Assembly (NCBI GenBank): GCA_012728075.1
Contig: JAAYFV010000089.1
Coordinates: 1 to 52,817, forward strand
Direction of reading: 5' to 3'
Length of the DNA: 52,817 bases
From: Tissierellia bacterium
GTDB taxonomy: Bacteria > Bacillota > Clostridia > Tissierellales > Tepidimicrobiaceae
Shown piece after piece: positions 25,709 to 35,042 of the stretch. Both the position numbers and the translations under genes were made by a program. The notes under the pieces are model-generated. The model saw nothing but the letters and a program-made list of their open reading frames with translations, was not told the DNA's origin and searched no databases. Every line of letters begins with the position of its first letter. The first letter of the stretch is position 1.

Positions 25709-26056
25709 GTGGATGTTATTAAGGTTTTAGAGGATGAACAATTAAGAAATGATTTGCCTGATTTTAATGTAGGTGATACTGTTCAAGTTCATTATAAGGT
25801 TAAGGAAGGAACTCGTGAAAGAGTGCAGATATTTGAAGGTACAGTTATAAAAAGACAAGGTGGAGGAATTAGAGAAAGTTTTACCGTAAGAAGATTATCT
25901 TATGGTGTAGGTGTGGAGAGAACTTTTCCTCTACATTCTCCTAGGATTGAAAAAATCGTGGTAACTAGAAAAGGTAGGGCTAGAAGAGCAAAGCTTTACT
26001 ATCTACGTAAAAGACAAGGTAAAGCTGCTAAGGTAAAGGAAAAAAGAATGCATTAA
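25709..26056 (+). CDS. rplS: 50S ribosomal protein L19
   Basis: A 115 aa protein at the 30S-50S interface. Diagnostic segments are [26 protein letters not shown] (roughly 18-44) and [17 protein letters not shown]. Start is GTG 25709, 8 bases after GGGAGG. It has its own promoter and structured leader, followed by a strong terminator, so it forms a single-gene unit. Confidence 0.97.
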   Translation: MDVIKVLEDEQLRNDLPDFNVGDTVQVHYKVKEGTRERVQIFEGTVIKRQGGGIRESFTVRRLSYGVGVERTFPLHSPRIEKIVVTRKGRARRAKLYYLRKRQGKAAKVKEKRMH

Positions 26057-26059
26057 TGT

Positions 26060-26090
26060 ATTGGGACTAGAATAGTCCCAATTTTATTTT
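26060..26090 (+). terminator. Intrinsic terminator after rplS
   Basis: Perfect 10-base stem ATTGGGACTA (26060-26069) with TAGTCCCAAT (26073-26082), a 3-base loop and TTTTATTTT. Confidence 0.92.
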
Positions 26091-26108
26091 AAAAAGCAGG
26101 TGATTTGT

Positions 26109-26963
26109 ATGAATATAAATTGGTATCCTGGTCATATGAAAAAGGCAAAAGAATCCATTAAGAAAAATCTATCATTAGTCGATTTAGTATATGAAGTAAT
26201 AGATGCAAGAATCCCTTATAGTAGCCGTAATCCAGAAATAGATAATATTATTGGTGATAGACCAAGACTTATCATTTTAAATAAGTCAGGTTTAGCTGAT
26301 GAAAAGGCAAATTTAATCTGGGAAGAATATTTTAAATCTAAAGGAATTTTAGCAATAAGTGTAGATAGCCTTAATAATAAGGGTATAGATGATATAATCA
26401 GCTTATCCTACAAACTTACAAAAGACAAAAGGATGGTTTTGGAGAAAAAAGGCATAAAAAATAGGCCTATAAGGGCAATGATACTAGGTATACCTAATGT
26501 AGGAAAATCTACTCTTATCAATAGCCTTTCTAAGAGAAAAGGGGCTAAAGTGGGAAACAAACCAGGAGTAACTAAAGGAAACCAGTGGATCAAAATTAAA
26601 GGAGATTTGGAATTATTGGATACTCCTGGAATATTATGGCCCAAATTTGAAGATAGATATATAGGATTAAATTTAGCCTTTACTGGTGCTATAAAAGATG
26701 AATTATTGGACATAGAGACATTATCCTTAGAACTTATTGAAAAACTTAATTCTATTTCAATAAGTTATATAGAAAAGCGCTATAATATAGTAACTCAGGC
26801 CAAAACAAACTATGATATTATAATGGAAATTGGTAGAAAAAGAGGATGTATTGTTAAAGGTGGAGAGGTTGATTTTGAAAAAGCTTCTCGAATAGTTATA
26901 GATGAGTTTAGAAAAGGACTTTTAGGAAGAATAACATTGGAGTTACCAAAGGATTTGAGGTGA
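26109..26963 (+). CDS. ylqF: Ribosome biogenesis GTPase YlqF (RbgA)
   Basis: Circularly permuted GTPase needed for late 50S assembly. The 284 aa protein begins MNINWYPGHMKKAKESI and has the permuted order: G4 first, near 57-60, then G1 GIPNVGKST near 126 and G3 DTPGILWP near 170, with the helical ANTAR-like C-terminus. The G4 motif reads NKSG instead of NKxD, which loses the Asp that recognises guanine; this is odd. ATG 26109 follows AGGTGAT; a GTG at 26100 overlaps that site. rnhB follows within 4 bases. Confidence 0.95.
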   Translation: MNINWYPGHMKKAKESIKKNLSLVDLVYEVIDARIPYSSRNPEIDNIIGDRPRLIILNKSGLADEKANLIWEEYFKSKGILAISVDSLNNKGIDDIISLSYKLTKDKRMVLEKKGIKNRPIRAMILGIPNVGKSTLINSLSKRKGAKVGNKPGVTKGNQWIKIKGDLELLDTPGILWPKFEDRYIGLNLAFTGAIKDELLDIETLSLELIEKLNSISISYIEKRYNIVTQAKTNYDIIMEIGRKRGCIVKGGEVDFEKASRIVIDEFRKGLLGRITLELPKDLR

Positions 26964-26967
26964 TATA

Positions 26968-27579
26968 TTGCTAAATATTGAAAAAAAGCTACAGGATAAA
27001 GGGTATAATTTTATTGCTTGTATCGATGAAGTGGGTAGAGGCTGTTTAGCAGGAGATGTGGTAGCTTGTGCTATAATAATGCCCAAGGGTATGATAATAG
27101 AAGGAGTTAAAGATTCAAAAAAATTAACAGCTACAAAACGAGAAAGTTTATATTCTGAAATAATTAAAAACTCAATTGCTGTAGGTATTGGTCAAGTAGG
27201 GCCAGAAACTATAGACAGGATAAATATAAAGGAAAGCACAAAGCTTGCTATGAAAAAGGCCGTATTAAATTTAAAAGATAAGAAAAACATGTGTGTAACT
27301 CCAGATTATTTATTAATAGATGCTGAAAGGATATCCTTGGATATACCTCAAACTAGTTTGATTAAAGGAGATGAAATTAGTCATGGCATTGCATGTGCTT
27401 CCATAGTTGCAAAAGTATATAGGGATAAACTATGTGAAACATGGGATAAACAATATCAAGGCTATAAAATATATAAAAATAAAGGATATGGTACAAAAGA
27501 ACACAGGGAAGCCATTAAGTTAATAGGGCCCTCACCTATACATAGAATATCTTTTCTAGGGAACATTTTAGGAAAGTAA
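26968..27579 (+). CDS. rnhB: Ribonuclease HII
   Basis: Removes RNA from RNA-DNA hybrids, including single ribonucleotides in DNA. The 203 aa protein carries the DEVGRG catalytic motif near 21-26, the third acidic residue in LIDAERISL near 112-120 and the SHGIACASIVAKVYRD segment near 139-154. Start is TTG 26968 with GAGGTGAT overlapping the ylqF stop. ylqF-rnhB is a conserved pair. Confidence 0.96.
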   Translation: MLNIEKKLQDKGYNFIACIDEVGRGCLAGDVVACAIIMPKGMIIEGVKDSKKLTATKRESLYSEIIKNSIAVGIGQVGPETIDRINIKESTKLAMKKAVLNLKDKKNMCVTPDYLLIDAERISLDIPQTSLIKGDEISHGIACASIVAKVYRDKLCETWDKQYQGYKIYKNKGYGTKEHREAIKLIGPSPIHRISFLGNILGK

Positions 27580-27594
27580 GGTGGTGAAAATATT

Positions 27595-28944
27595 TTGAAA
27601 ATAGAAGGCTTATTTAATATGGATAATATTTTTAGAAATAAAGATGGGATTCTATTGAAAGAAGGAGATTTAATTGAAGGGGAGATTCTAGAAATAATAG
27701 GTGATAGAGCCATACTTAATATAAAAGAATTAGGTACTATAAAAGCAAATATACAAGGAGATCTGAGTCAGTACGAAAAAAAGTATTTAAAATTTACTAT
27801 AAAGGCTATGTTACCCAATAAAATTGAAATAACTCCTATTGTTGAAGGAGATAGAACTTATAATCTAGATATAGAGATTAAAAAGGATGAATACCTGACT
27901 AATATATTAAAGGAATTTGATATACAAAAAGATCCCATTTCTATAGAATTTTTAGACAGTTTAATAAAATATAATGTTTCCATAAATAGAAACAATTTAG
28001 AAAATGGGATTAGAATATTGGATAAATTAGAACAAATAATAAACATTACTCAGGAAGAGGTAATTTTACCAGCCTATTTTCATGAAAAAATGGGGTTTTT
28101 AGGAGATGAAGATATTAGAAATTTTTTAATACAAATAACAGATGAAAATAATGAACAATTAGATGTTTCCAACTACATAAAAGAGCAATTTAGTCATTTG
28201 TTAGAAAAAGAAACTATAGATTCAAATCTAATTAAAACTATTGCATTTTTTGTTAAATATGAAATAAAACCAAGTATAAAAAACATAAACTACTTTTTAG
28301 AATTAGTTGAAAACCCTTATATGTTCTTTGAAGATTACAAAGTTATTGAGACTCTTGGGGCAAAAGAGTTTACAAAATATCACAAAAAAGCTATTATTAA
28401 AAGTGGCGAGTCTAATATAATAGAACAGAATATCATAAAACATAAGATTACGATAGAAGAAATTGTTCAATTATTTAAATATAATAAAGTTAAATTGGAT
28501 AAAAATATTATTACGGGTATGGAGGAATTACAAAACAAATTGGATTTTTTGCAGGAGCTTCGAGAACACTTAAATATTATTTTTTTGCCTTTAATATTTG
28601 ATGAAATCAAAAAAGAGGGTTATATTACCTTAATAAAGGATAAGAGAAAAAACGCAAATGCTAAAGAAACAATTAACATTTATATTAAATTACAAACCAA
28701 TAAATTAGGAATTGTAGATATTTCCTTAAAAATAATTGATGATAAAATTAATATATTATTTAATGAATTAAAAGAAGAGGATATAATTCTTTTTAAAAAT
28801 AGAGAAAATCTGCTAAAGGAAATGGTAGATACTACAGGCTATAAGATTGATAATATTAGTTATTCAACTAATAAAGGGAATAATATATTGGATCATTTGA
28901 TTGTAAATCCAAAGCCTGTCTATAATTTAGATGTGCAGGTGTAA
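27595..28944 (+). CDS. FliK-like protein with C-terminal hook-length-control fold (YlqG position)
   Basis: A 449 aa acidic, Ile/Lys/Glu-rich protein. The N-terminus (about 20-80) has a beta-rich pattern; the middle is helical. The last 100 residues (a NIYIKLQTNKLGIVDISLKI strand pair, INILFNELKEED, then RENLLKEMVDTTGYKI) match the shape of the FliK C-terminal domain, which binds FlhB. The next gene encodes a stand-alone FlhB C-terminal domain, which supports that reading. B. subtilis has ylqG-ylqH in the same place after rnhB. Start is TTG 27595. A true fliK lies at 44993-46339, so this is a paralogue of uncertain role. Confidence 0.65.
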   Translation: MKIEGLFNMDNIFRNKDGILLKEGDLIEGEILEIIGDRAILNIKELGTIKANIQGDLSQYEKKYLKFTIKAMLPNKIEITPIVEGDRTYNLDIEIKKDEYLTNILKEFDIQKDPISIEFLDSLIKYNVSINRNNLENGIRILDKLEQIINITQEEVILPAYFHEKMGFLGDEDIRNFLIQITDENNEQLDVSNYIKEQFSHLLEKETIDSNLIKTIAFFVKYEIKPSIKNINYFLELVENPYMFFEDYKVIETLGAKEFTKYHKKAIIKSGESNIIEQNIIKHKITIEEIVQLFKYNKVKLDKNIITGMEELQNKLDFLQELREHLNIIFLPLIFDEIKKEGYITLIKDKRKNANAKETINIYIKLQTNKLGIVDISLKIIDDKINILFNELKEEDIILFKNRENLLKEMVDTTGYKIDNISYSTNKGNNILDHLIVNPKPVYNLDVQV

Positions 28945-28948
28945 AAGA

Positions 28949-29239
28949 ATGAATAAGAATAATGATAAAATTAAAAAAAAGGCAGTTGCATTATCCTATA
29001 AGAAAGAATATAATGCTCCAAAGGTAATTGCAAAGGGTCAGGGAGAGATTGCAGATAAAATCATAGAAAAAGGGAAAGAAGAAGGAGTTCATGTACATAG
29101 GGACGAAAAATTAATTGAAGATCTAATAGATTTGGAATTACATCAAGAGATACCTAGGGAACTTTATGAAGCAGTATCAGAAATTATATTATTCGTATAT
29201 CTTCTTGATAAAGAAAAAGGAGGTTTTAATAATCGATAA
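28949..29239 (+). CDS. Stand-alone FlhB C-terminal domain protein (FhlB/YlqH family)
   Basis: A 96 aa protein equivalent to the small cytoplasmic fragment of the flagellar export gate protein FlhB: AVALSYKKEYNAPKVIAKG, then EIADKIIEKGKEEGVHVHRD and LELHQEIPRELYEAVSEIILFVY. It begins just after where the autocleaving NPTH motif would be and has no membrane helices. YlqH can substitute for this part of FlhB in B. subtilis, as I recall. ATG 28949 follows GCAGGTG inside the previous gene's end. It overlaps the probable yraN start. Confidence 0.88.
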   Translation: MNKNNDKIKKKAVALSYKKEYNAPKVIAKGQGEIADKIIEKGKEEGVHVHRDEKLIEDLIDLELHQEIPRELYEAVSEIILFVYLLDKEKGGFNNR

Positions 29240-29585
29240 TAAAGAAAAAGGTAGAATAGGGGAAGAATTGGCAACAAAATATCTTAAGTCTAATGGATAC
29301 AATGTATTAGAAAGAAATTATAGAACCAATATGGGAGAGATAGATATTATAGCCATAAAATCTAATTTATTAATTTTTATTGAAGTTAAAACCCGAACTA
29401 GTACTTATTTTGGTTACCCCTATGAAGCCGTAAATATAAAAAAACAAGATAAGATTATAAAAACTTCTTGGATGTATATGAAACAAAAGAAATTATTTGA
29501 CTATCAAGTGAGATACGATATAATAGAAGTGTTTTTGACTAAAAAATATAAAATAAACCATATAGAAAATGCATTTTGTAGATAA
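29232..29585 (+). CDS. yraN: YraN family endonuclease-fold protein
   Basis: UPF0102 protein with a restriction-endonuclease-like core: KGRIGEELATKYL, RNYRTNMGEIDIIA and IFIEVKTRT carry the E, D and ExK residues typical of the fold. Biological role unknown. The natural N-terminus would be xDNKEKGRIGEE. A strong AAGGAGG (29217-29223) is followed 8 bases later by ATC (29232), with no ATG, GTG or TTG in frame nearby. The only upstream canonical start, ATG 29166, lies before that binding site and deep inside the previous gene. I give the ATC position (117 aa); it could be a rare ATC start or an altered ATG. Confidence 0.82.
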   Translation: MDNKEKGRIGEELATKYLKSNGYNVLERNYRTNMGEIDIIAIKSNLLIFIEVKTRTSTYFGYPYEAVNIKKQDKIIKTSWMYMKQKKLFDYQVRYDIIEVFLTKKYKINHIENAFCR

Positions 29586-29659
29586 TAGCAAAAAAAAGGA
29601 GCATTCTCACTATTACCTAGGGAATAAATATACTTTTTCAACAAAAGGGGGGCCTTGTT

Positions 29660-31186
29660 ATGTATTCTAAAGTTAATACCTGTGTATTGCAGGGATTAAA
29701 TGGATATATTATAGAGGTAGAAACAGATTTATCTAGGGGATTACCAGTATTCAACATAGTAGGATTAGCTGATACATCGATTAAAGAATCAAAAGAGAGA
29801 GTACGCACTGCCATAAAGAATAGTGGATATGTATTTCCATTAAATAGGATTACTGTCAACCTAGCTCCAGCAAATTTAAGAAAAGAAGGCTCACAACTTG
29901 ATTTATCCATCGCTGTAGGGCTCCTAATTGCTATGGGTGTTATTGATAATATACATGGTAATAATATAGCATTTATAGGGGAACTTGGTTTAGATGGGAA
30001 GTTAAATCCTATAGAAGGTGCCTTACCAATGGTTATATCAATGCGTGAATTAAATATAAAAAAATGTATAGTTCCTTATGAAAATAGGGATGAGTCAGCA
30101 GTTGTGGAAGACATAGAAATTATACCTGCTAAAAGTTTAAGACAGGTAGTAAATTTCCTTAACGGTAATGAAAATATTGCACCTTATAAGACAAATACTA
30201 CAGTGGAAGATAATATAGAAGGGTATAATTTAGATTTTAGTGATATACGAGGGCAGGATAGTTTAAAACGTGCCTTAGAAGTAGCGGCTGCTGGGTCTCA
30301 TAATACTTTAATTATAGGGCCACCAGGAGCAGGTAAGACTATGGCTGCGAGAAGACTTCCTACTATATTGCCTACCCTTACTTTTGATGAGGCAGTTGAA
30401 GTAACAAAGATATATAGTGTTGCTGGTATGCTAAAGTCCAACGCTTTGATAAGAAATCGCCCCTTTAGATCCCCCCATCATACTGCATCTGCAACATCGT
30501 TAATTGGCGGAGGTAGGATACCTAAACCAGGAGAGGTTTCTTTAGCTCATAATGGAGTATTGTTTTTAGATGAGTTACCAGAATTTAAAAAGGAAGCCAT
30601 TGAAGCATTAAGACAACCAATGGAAGATGGAGTGGTGACTATATCTAGAATCAATGCTACTTTAACCTATCCATCTGATTTTATGATGATAGCTAGTATG
30701 AATCCATGTCCCTGTGGTTATTATGGGGATCCATATCATGAGTGTAGTTGTACCCAAAATAATATTGATAGATATTTATCTAAGATCAGTAATCCTCTAT
30801 TAGATAGAATAGATATCCATATTGAGGTGTTGCCAGTAGAGTATAAAGATTTAAATGATGATAGAAAATTAGATACTTCTGAGAAAATAAGAGCTAGAGT
30901 AAATAATGCAAGGAAAATTCAACTAGAAAGATATAAGGGAAAAAATATATATAGCAATTCCCAGCTAGGAACAAAGGATATAAAAAAATATTGTAAGCTA
31001 ACTAAGGAAGCTGAACTTATAATGAAACAAGCTTTTAAAAAATATAGATTTAGTGCTAGAACATATAATAAAATACTAAAGGTAGGAAGAACAATTGCAG
31101 ATTTAGATGAAGACCATATGATTCAAGATAAACATATATTAGAAGCTATAAGGTATAGAAGCTTGAATAATAAGTATTGGGGGTAG
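29660..31186 (+). CDS. comM: YifB/ComM family Mg-chelatase-like AAA ATPase
   Basis: A 508 aa AAA+ protein. In naturally transformable proteobacteria ComM is a hexameric helicase that extends integrated DNA during recombination. Domains: N-terminal Lon-protease-like/ChlI region (GLPVFNIVGLADTSIKESKERVR near 28-50), Walker A GPPGAGKT near 220, Walker B LFLDELPEF near 301, and a C-terminal Mg-chelatase domain with a CPCGYYGD cysteine segment. GGGGGG precedes ATG 29660. It is followed by dprA, another transformation gene. Confidence 0.94.
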   Translation: MYSKVNTCVLQGLNGYIIEVETDLSRGLPVFNIVGLADTSIKESKERVRTAIKNSGYVFPLNRITVNLAPANLRKEGSQLDLSIAVGLLIAMGVIDNIHGNNIAFIGELGLDGKLNPIEGALPMVISMRELNIKKCIVPYENRDESAVVEDIEIIPAKSLRQVVNFLNGNENIAPYKTNTTVEDNIEGYNLDFSDIRGQDSLKRALEVAAAGSHNTLIIGPPGAGKTMAARRLPTILPTLTFDEAVEVTKIYSVAGMLKSNALIRNRPFRSPHHTASATSLIGGGRIPKPGEVSLAHNGVLFLDELPEFKKEAIEALRQPMEDGVVTISRINATLTYPSDFMMIASMNPCPCGYYGDPYHECSCTQNNIDRYLSKISNPLLDRIDIHIEVLPVEYKDLNDDRKLDTSEKIRARVNNARKIQLERYKGKNIYSNSQLGTKDIKKYCKLTKEAELIMKQAFKKYRFSARTYNKILKVGRTIADLDEDHMIQDKHILEAIRYRSLNNKYWG

Positions 31187-31191
31187 TAGAT

Positions 31192-32289
31192 GTGAAAGGG
31201 ATTTCCAATAGAAAAGTTTTAATATGGTTAAATAGCCTTGGGATTGGAAATAGGAATATTGATAAATTGATGAAACAAATTCCCCAGCTAACAGATATTT
31301 GGTGGGCTTCTAGTGAGCAATTATATAGTTTGAAAGGTATAAAATCTAAAATAATAGAAAAAATCATACACTATCGAAATAATGATTATATAAATAAATT
31401 ATTTTTTATGATTGAAGAACAAAATATAAGAGTAACTACTGTACTAGACGTGGATTACCCTAAGAGGCTTTATCATATATACGATAATCCAAAAGTTATA
31501 TATAGCCGGGGAGAATGGAGTGAAGAAGATGATCTTTCTATTGCTGTAGTGGGTTCTAGAAAAGCTACAAACTATGGAAAGTGGGCTACTGAAAAAATCG
31601 TTAAGGAATTAGTTGATTTGGATGTAACTATAGTTAGTGGCCTGGCCTTAGGTATAGATGCTATAGCTCATAAAGTAGCTTTAGAAGAAAATGGAAGAAC
31701 TATAGGGATTTTAGGAAATGGTTTAGATATAGTATACCCAAAACAGAATGAAGGTTTATATGAGGAAATTCCAAGAAAGGGTGCTATTATAACTGAATAT
31801 TTTCTAGGTATACCACCACTAGCTCACAATTTTCCACAACGAAATAGAATGATAAGTGGATTATCGTTAGGAGTATTAGTTATTGAAGCTAAGGAAAGGA
31901 GTGGTTCCTTGATAACAGCACATCATGCTTTAGAGCAAGGGAAAGAAGTATTTGCTTTACCTGGCAATATTAATAGCATATTCAGCAGAGGAACTAACAA
32001 ACTCATTAAAGATGGTGCTAAGCTTGTAATGGATATAGATGATATAATTGAGGAGATTTATGAATTACAAGATAAAATACATTCTCAAAAGAAGGAAGGA
32101 ATAGATTTATCGGGTTTAAGCCCATTAGAAGTACAGATAATGGAAATAGTGCAGGAAGGACCTACACATAGAGACGCCATAACAATAAAGACTGGAGTGG
32201 ATATCTCTACTGTGAATAGTGTACTTACTATATTAGAACTTAAAGGAATGATTAAAGAAATGACAGGTGGAATATTTACCTTGTCATAG
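31192..32289 (+). CDS. dprA: DNA-processing protein DprA
   Basis: Binds single-stranded DNA and loads RecA during transformation; widespread even in non-competent bacteria. The 365 aa protein has an N-terminal helix-hairpin-helix region, the Rossmann-like core with VGSRKATNYG near 120 and SGLALGIDAIAHK near 148-160, then GSLITAHHALEQG, and a C-terminal winged helix (about 300-365). Start is taken as GTG 31192, 8 bases after GGGGG in the comM tail; TTG 31177 is a less likely alternative. Order comM-dprA-topA is conserved. Confidence 0.95.
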   Translation: MKGISNRKVLIWLNSLGIGNRNIDKLMKQIPQLTDIWWASSEQLYSLKGIKSKIIEKIIHYRNNDYINKLFFMIEEQNIRVTTVLDVDYPKRLYHIYDNPKVIYSRGEWSEEDDLSIAVVGSRKATNYGKWATEKIVKELVDLDVTIVSGLALGIDAIAHKVALEENGRTIGILGNGLDIVYPKQNEGLYEEIPRKGAIITEYFLGIPPLAHNFPQRNRMISGLSLGVLVIEAKERSGSLITAHHALEQGKEVFALPGNINSIFSRGTNKLIKDGAKLVMDIDDIIEEIYELQDKIHSQKKEGIDLSGLSPLEVQIMEIVQEGPTHRDAITIKTGVDISTVNSVLTILELKGMIKEMTGGIFTLS

Positions 32290-32314
32290 GGAGTGTTATT
32301 TGGAGGTGTAAACA

Positions 32315-34399
32315 TTGCAAAAAAACCTAGTCATAGTTGAGTCACCTGCAAAAGCAAAAACTATTGGAAAGTTTTTAGGGAAAAATTATAAGGTTAAGGC
32401 TTCTGTAGGACATGTAAGGGATTTGCCTAAAAGTACTTTAGGTATTGATATAAAAAATAATTATAAACCTAAGTATATTACAATCAGAGGAAAAGGACCG
32501 GTGGTAAAAGAATTAAAGGATGAAGCAAAAAAATCCAATAAGATTTTTTTAGCTACCGACCCAGACAGAGAAGGAGAAGCTATTTCATGGCATTTAGCTC
32601 ATATATTAAAAATACCAGAAGATGAATTGGTTAGAGTAGAATTTAATGAAATAACAAAGGATGCTGTATTAAATGCTATGAAAAGGCCAAGAGCTATTGA
32701 CAAAAATCTTGTAGATGCCCAACAAGCTAGGAGAATATTGGATAGATTAGTAGGATATAAAATAAGTCCTTTGCTTTGGCGAAAAATTAGAAGAGGTTTA
32801 AGTGCAGGTAGAGTCCAATCGGTAGCGGTAAAATTAATATGTGATAGGGAGAAAGAAATAAAAGCTTTTGTGCCTCAAGAATACTGGAGTATCAAAGCTT
32901 TAGTAGAAAAAGATAAAATACCTTTTGAGGCAAATTTTTATGGAATAGTAGAAGATGGAAAAGATAAAAAAATTGAAATTTCCAATAAAGAAGAAGTAGA
33001 TAAGATAATCAATAGTATTGATAAAAATAATTTTGTTGTAGAAGAGATAAACAAAGGGAGTAAGAGAAGAAATCCTTATGCACCTTTTACTACAAGCACT
33101 CTTCAACAGGAGAGCTCAAAAAGATTGAGATTTTCTACTAAAAAAACTATGGCAATTGCACAACAACTTTATGAAGGAGTAGATATTAAGGGGGAAGGTA
33201 CAGTAGGACTTATAACCTATATGAGAACTGACTCTACTAGAGTGTCAAATGAAGCAGTAAAGTTAACAAAATCTTTTATCATTGATAATTATGGTAAGGC
33301 TTATTGTAATGGAGGGAAAACCTATACTAATAAGAGCAAAAAAGAAGCTCAGGATGCCCATGAAGGCATTAGACCTACATCAGTATTGAGAAAGCCAGAA
33401 GATATAAAGGCCTCCTTAACTTCAGAACAATATAAGTTATATGATTTAATTTGGAGAAGATTTGTTGCTTCTCAGATGAGCCCTGCTAAATATGATACTA
33501 TATCCGTTAGAATTGTTTCAAATGGGAATGTATTTAGAGCTTCTGGTTCAAAGTTAAAATTTGATGGCTTTTTAAAGATATATGATAATAAAGATGACAA
33601 AGAAAAAGATTTGGAAATACCAACTTTAGTTGAAGGGGAAAAGCTAAAGGTAAATAAAATAGAATCTAATCAACATTTTACCCAGCCTCCTTCTAGATAT
33701 ACAGAAGCATCATTGATTAAGACAATGGAGGAGCTAGGAATAGGAAGACCTAGTACTTATGCACCAACTATATCCACAATATTAAATAGGGAATATGTAA
33801 GTTTAAACAATAGATCCTTTATACCTACTGAATTGGGAATATTAGTAAATGATTTATTAGAAGAGTATTTTGAAGATATAGTAAATGAAGAGTTTACTGC
33901 AGAATTAGAAGAAAAGCTAGATAAAATAGCTGAAGGTGAATATAAATGGCAATTAGTAGTAGATGATTTCTATAAGGATTTTGAAGTGGTATTAAAAAAA
34001 GCTGAAGAAGAAATAGAAGAAATAGAAATTAAAGATGAAGTAACTGATGAAGTATGTGAAAAATGTGGCAGAAATATGGTCATAAAACATGGACGATATG
34101 GAAAATTTTTAGCTTGTCCAGGATATCCTGAATGTAAAAATACTAAAGCTATAGTAGATGAGTTAGATATTCCTTGTCCATTATGTGGTGGCAATATTAT
34201 AAGAAGAAGATCCAGAAAGGGGAGATTGTTTTACGGGTGTAGCAATTACCCAGATTGTAATTTTATTTCTTGGGATGAACCCATAAAGGAAAAATGTCCT
34301 CAGTGCAATGGTATTATGGTCAATAAAAAGACAAAAAAAGGTACTATAATACAATGTATAAATAAAGAATGTGGATATAAAAAGATAGAAAAAGAATAA
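32315..34399 (+). CDS. topA: DNA topoisomerase I
   Basis: Type IA topoisomerase that relaxes negative supercoils. The 694 aa protein starts NLVIVESPAKAKTIGKFLG (toprim domain), with the active-site tyrosine in YMRTDSTRVS near 301 and three C-terminal four-cysteine zinc fingers near 580, 619 and 660. Start is TTG 32315, 6 bases after GGAGGTG. In B. subtilis trmFO and codV lie between topA and hslV (codW); both are missing here. Confidence 0.98.
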   Translation: MQKNLVIVESPAKAKTIGKFLGKNYKVKASVGHVRDLPKSTLGIDIKNNYKPKYITIRGKGPVVKELKDEAKKSNKIFLATDPDREGEAISWHLAHILKIPEDELVRVEFNEITKDAVLNAMKRPRAIDKNLVDAQQARRILDRLVGYKISPLLWRKIRRGLSAGRVQSVAVKLICDREKEIKAFVPQEYWSIKALVEKDKIPFEANFYGIVEDGKDKKIEISNKEEVDKIINSIDKNNFVVEEINKGSKRRNPYAPFTTSTLQQESSKRLRFSTKKTMAIAQQLYEGVDIKGEGTVGLITYMRTDSTRVSNEAVKLTKSFIIDNYGKAYCNGGKTYTNKSKKEAQDAHEGIRPTSVLRKPEDIKASLTSEQYKLYDLIWRRFVASQMSPAKYDTISVRIVSNGNVFRASGSKLKFDGFLKIYDNKDDKEKDLEIPTLVEGEKLKVNKIESNQHFTQPPSRYTEASLIKTMEELGIGRPSTYAPTISTILNREYVSLNNRSFIPTELGILVNDLLEEYFEDIVNEEFTAELEEKLDKIAEGEYKWQLVVDDFYKDFEVVLKKAEEEIEEIEIKDEVTDEVCEKCGRNMVIKHGRYGKFLACPGYPECKNTKAIVDELDIPCPLCGGNIIRRRSRKGRLFYGCSNYPDCNFISWDEPIKEKCPQCNGIMVNKKTKKGTIIQCINKECGYKKIEKE

Positions 34400-34499
34400 A
34401 ATATCCTGTACATTTTGTTAAAAATATAGTAATCTATTATATGTGTGGCTAAATATTCAGAATTGTCTATTAACCAAGTTGTGAATCGAGGTGTTGGAA

Positions 34500-35030
34500 T
34501 TGTTAAAGGGTACTACTATTGTAGCAGTTAAAAAGGAAGGAAAAGTTGCTATAGCTGGAGATGGACAGATTACCTTTGGTAATGCAACTATTATGAAAAA
34601 TACTGCAAAAAAAGTTCGAAAAATATATAACGATAATGTTATAATAGGATTTGCTGGTTCAGTTGCCGATGCACTTACTTTGGCAGAGATCCTAGAGGAA
34701 AAATTAGAACAATATAGTGGGAATCTTAAAAGGGCTGCTGTAGAGTTAGCTAAAGAATGGCGAAGGGATAAAGTTTTAAGACGCTTAGAAGCTATGCTAA
34801 TTGCAGCAGACGATGAAAACTTACTCCTTATTTCCGGAAATGGAGAAGTAATAGAGCCAGAAGACGGAATAATTGCCATAGGTTCTGGAGGTAACTATGC
34901 CTATGCTTCTGGTAAAGCCCTTCTAAAGCATTCGGACTTAAACGCAGAGGAAATAGCCCAGGAATCTATATTAATTGCTTCATCCATATGTATTTATACT
35001 AATAACAATATTACCATTGAGGTAATTTAG
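34500..35030 (+). CDS. hslV: HslV, proteolytic subunit of the HslVU protease
   Basis: N-terminal-nucleophile threonine protease that forms dodecamers driven by HslU. The 176 aa protein begins [23 protein letters not shown]. Catalytic Thr follows a four-residue leader, so N-terminal processing must expose it. FAGSVADA and [10 protein letters not shown] are also typical. TTG 34500 is 6 bases after GAGGTG; the GTG at 34491 is part of that site. It is followed by hslU and codY, the B. subtilis codWXY order. Stop is TAG, two codons before a TAA. Confidence 0.95.
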   Translation: MLKGTTIVAVKKEGKVAIAGDGQITFGNATIMKNTAKKVRKIYNDNVIIGFAGSVADALTLAEILEEKLEQYSGNLKRAAVELAKEWRRDKVLRRLEAMLIAADDENLLLISGNGEVIEPEDGIIAIGSGGNYAYASGKALLKHSDLNAEEIAQESILIASSICIYTNNNITIEVI

Positions 35031-35042
35031 GAGGGATAATAT

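Noticed and set aside
29166-29231. ATG 29166 as the yraN start
   Set aside because: It adds 22 residues unlike any YraN N-terminus, overlaps the FlhB-like gene by 74 bases, and lies before the obvious AAGGAGG site.
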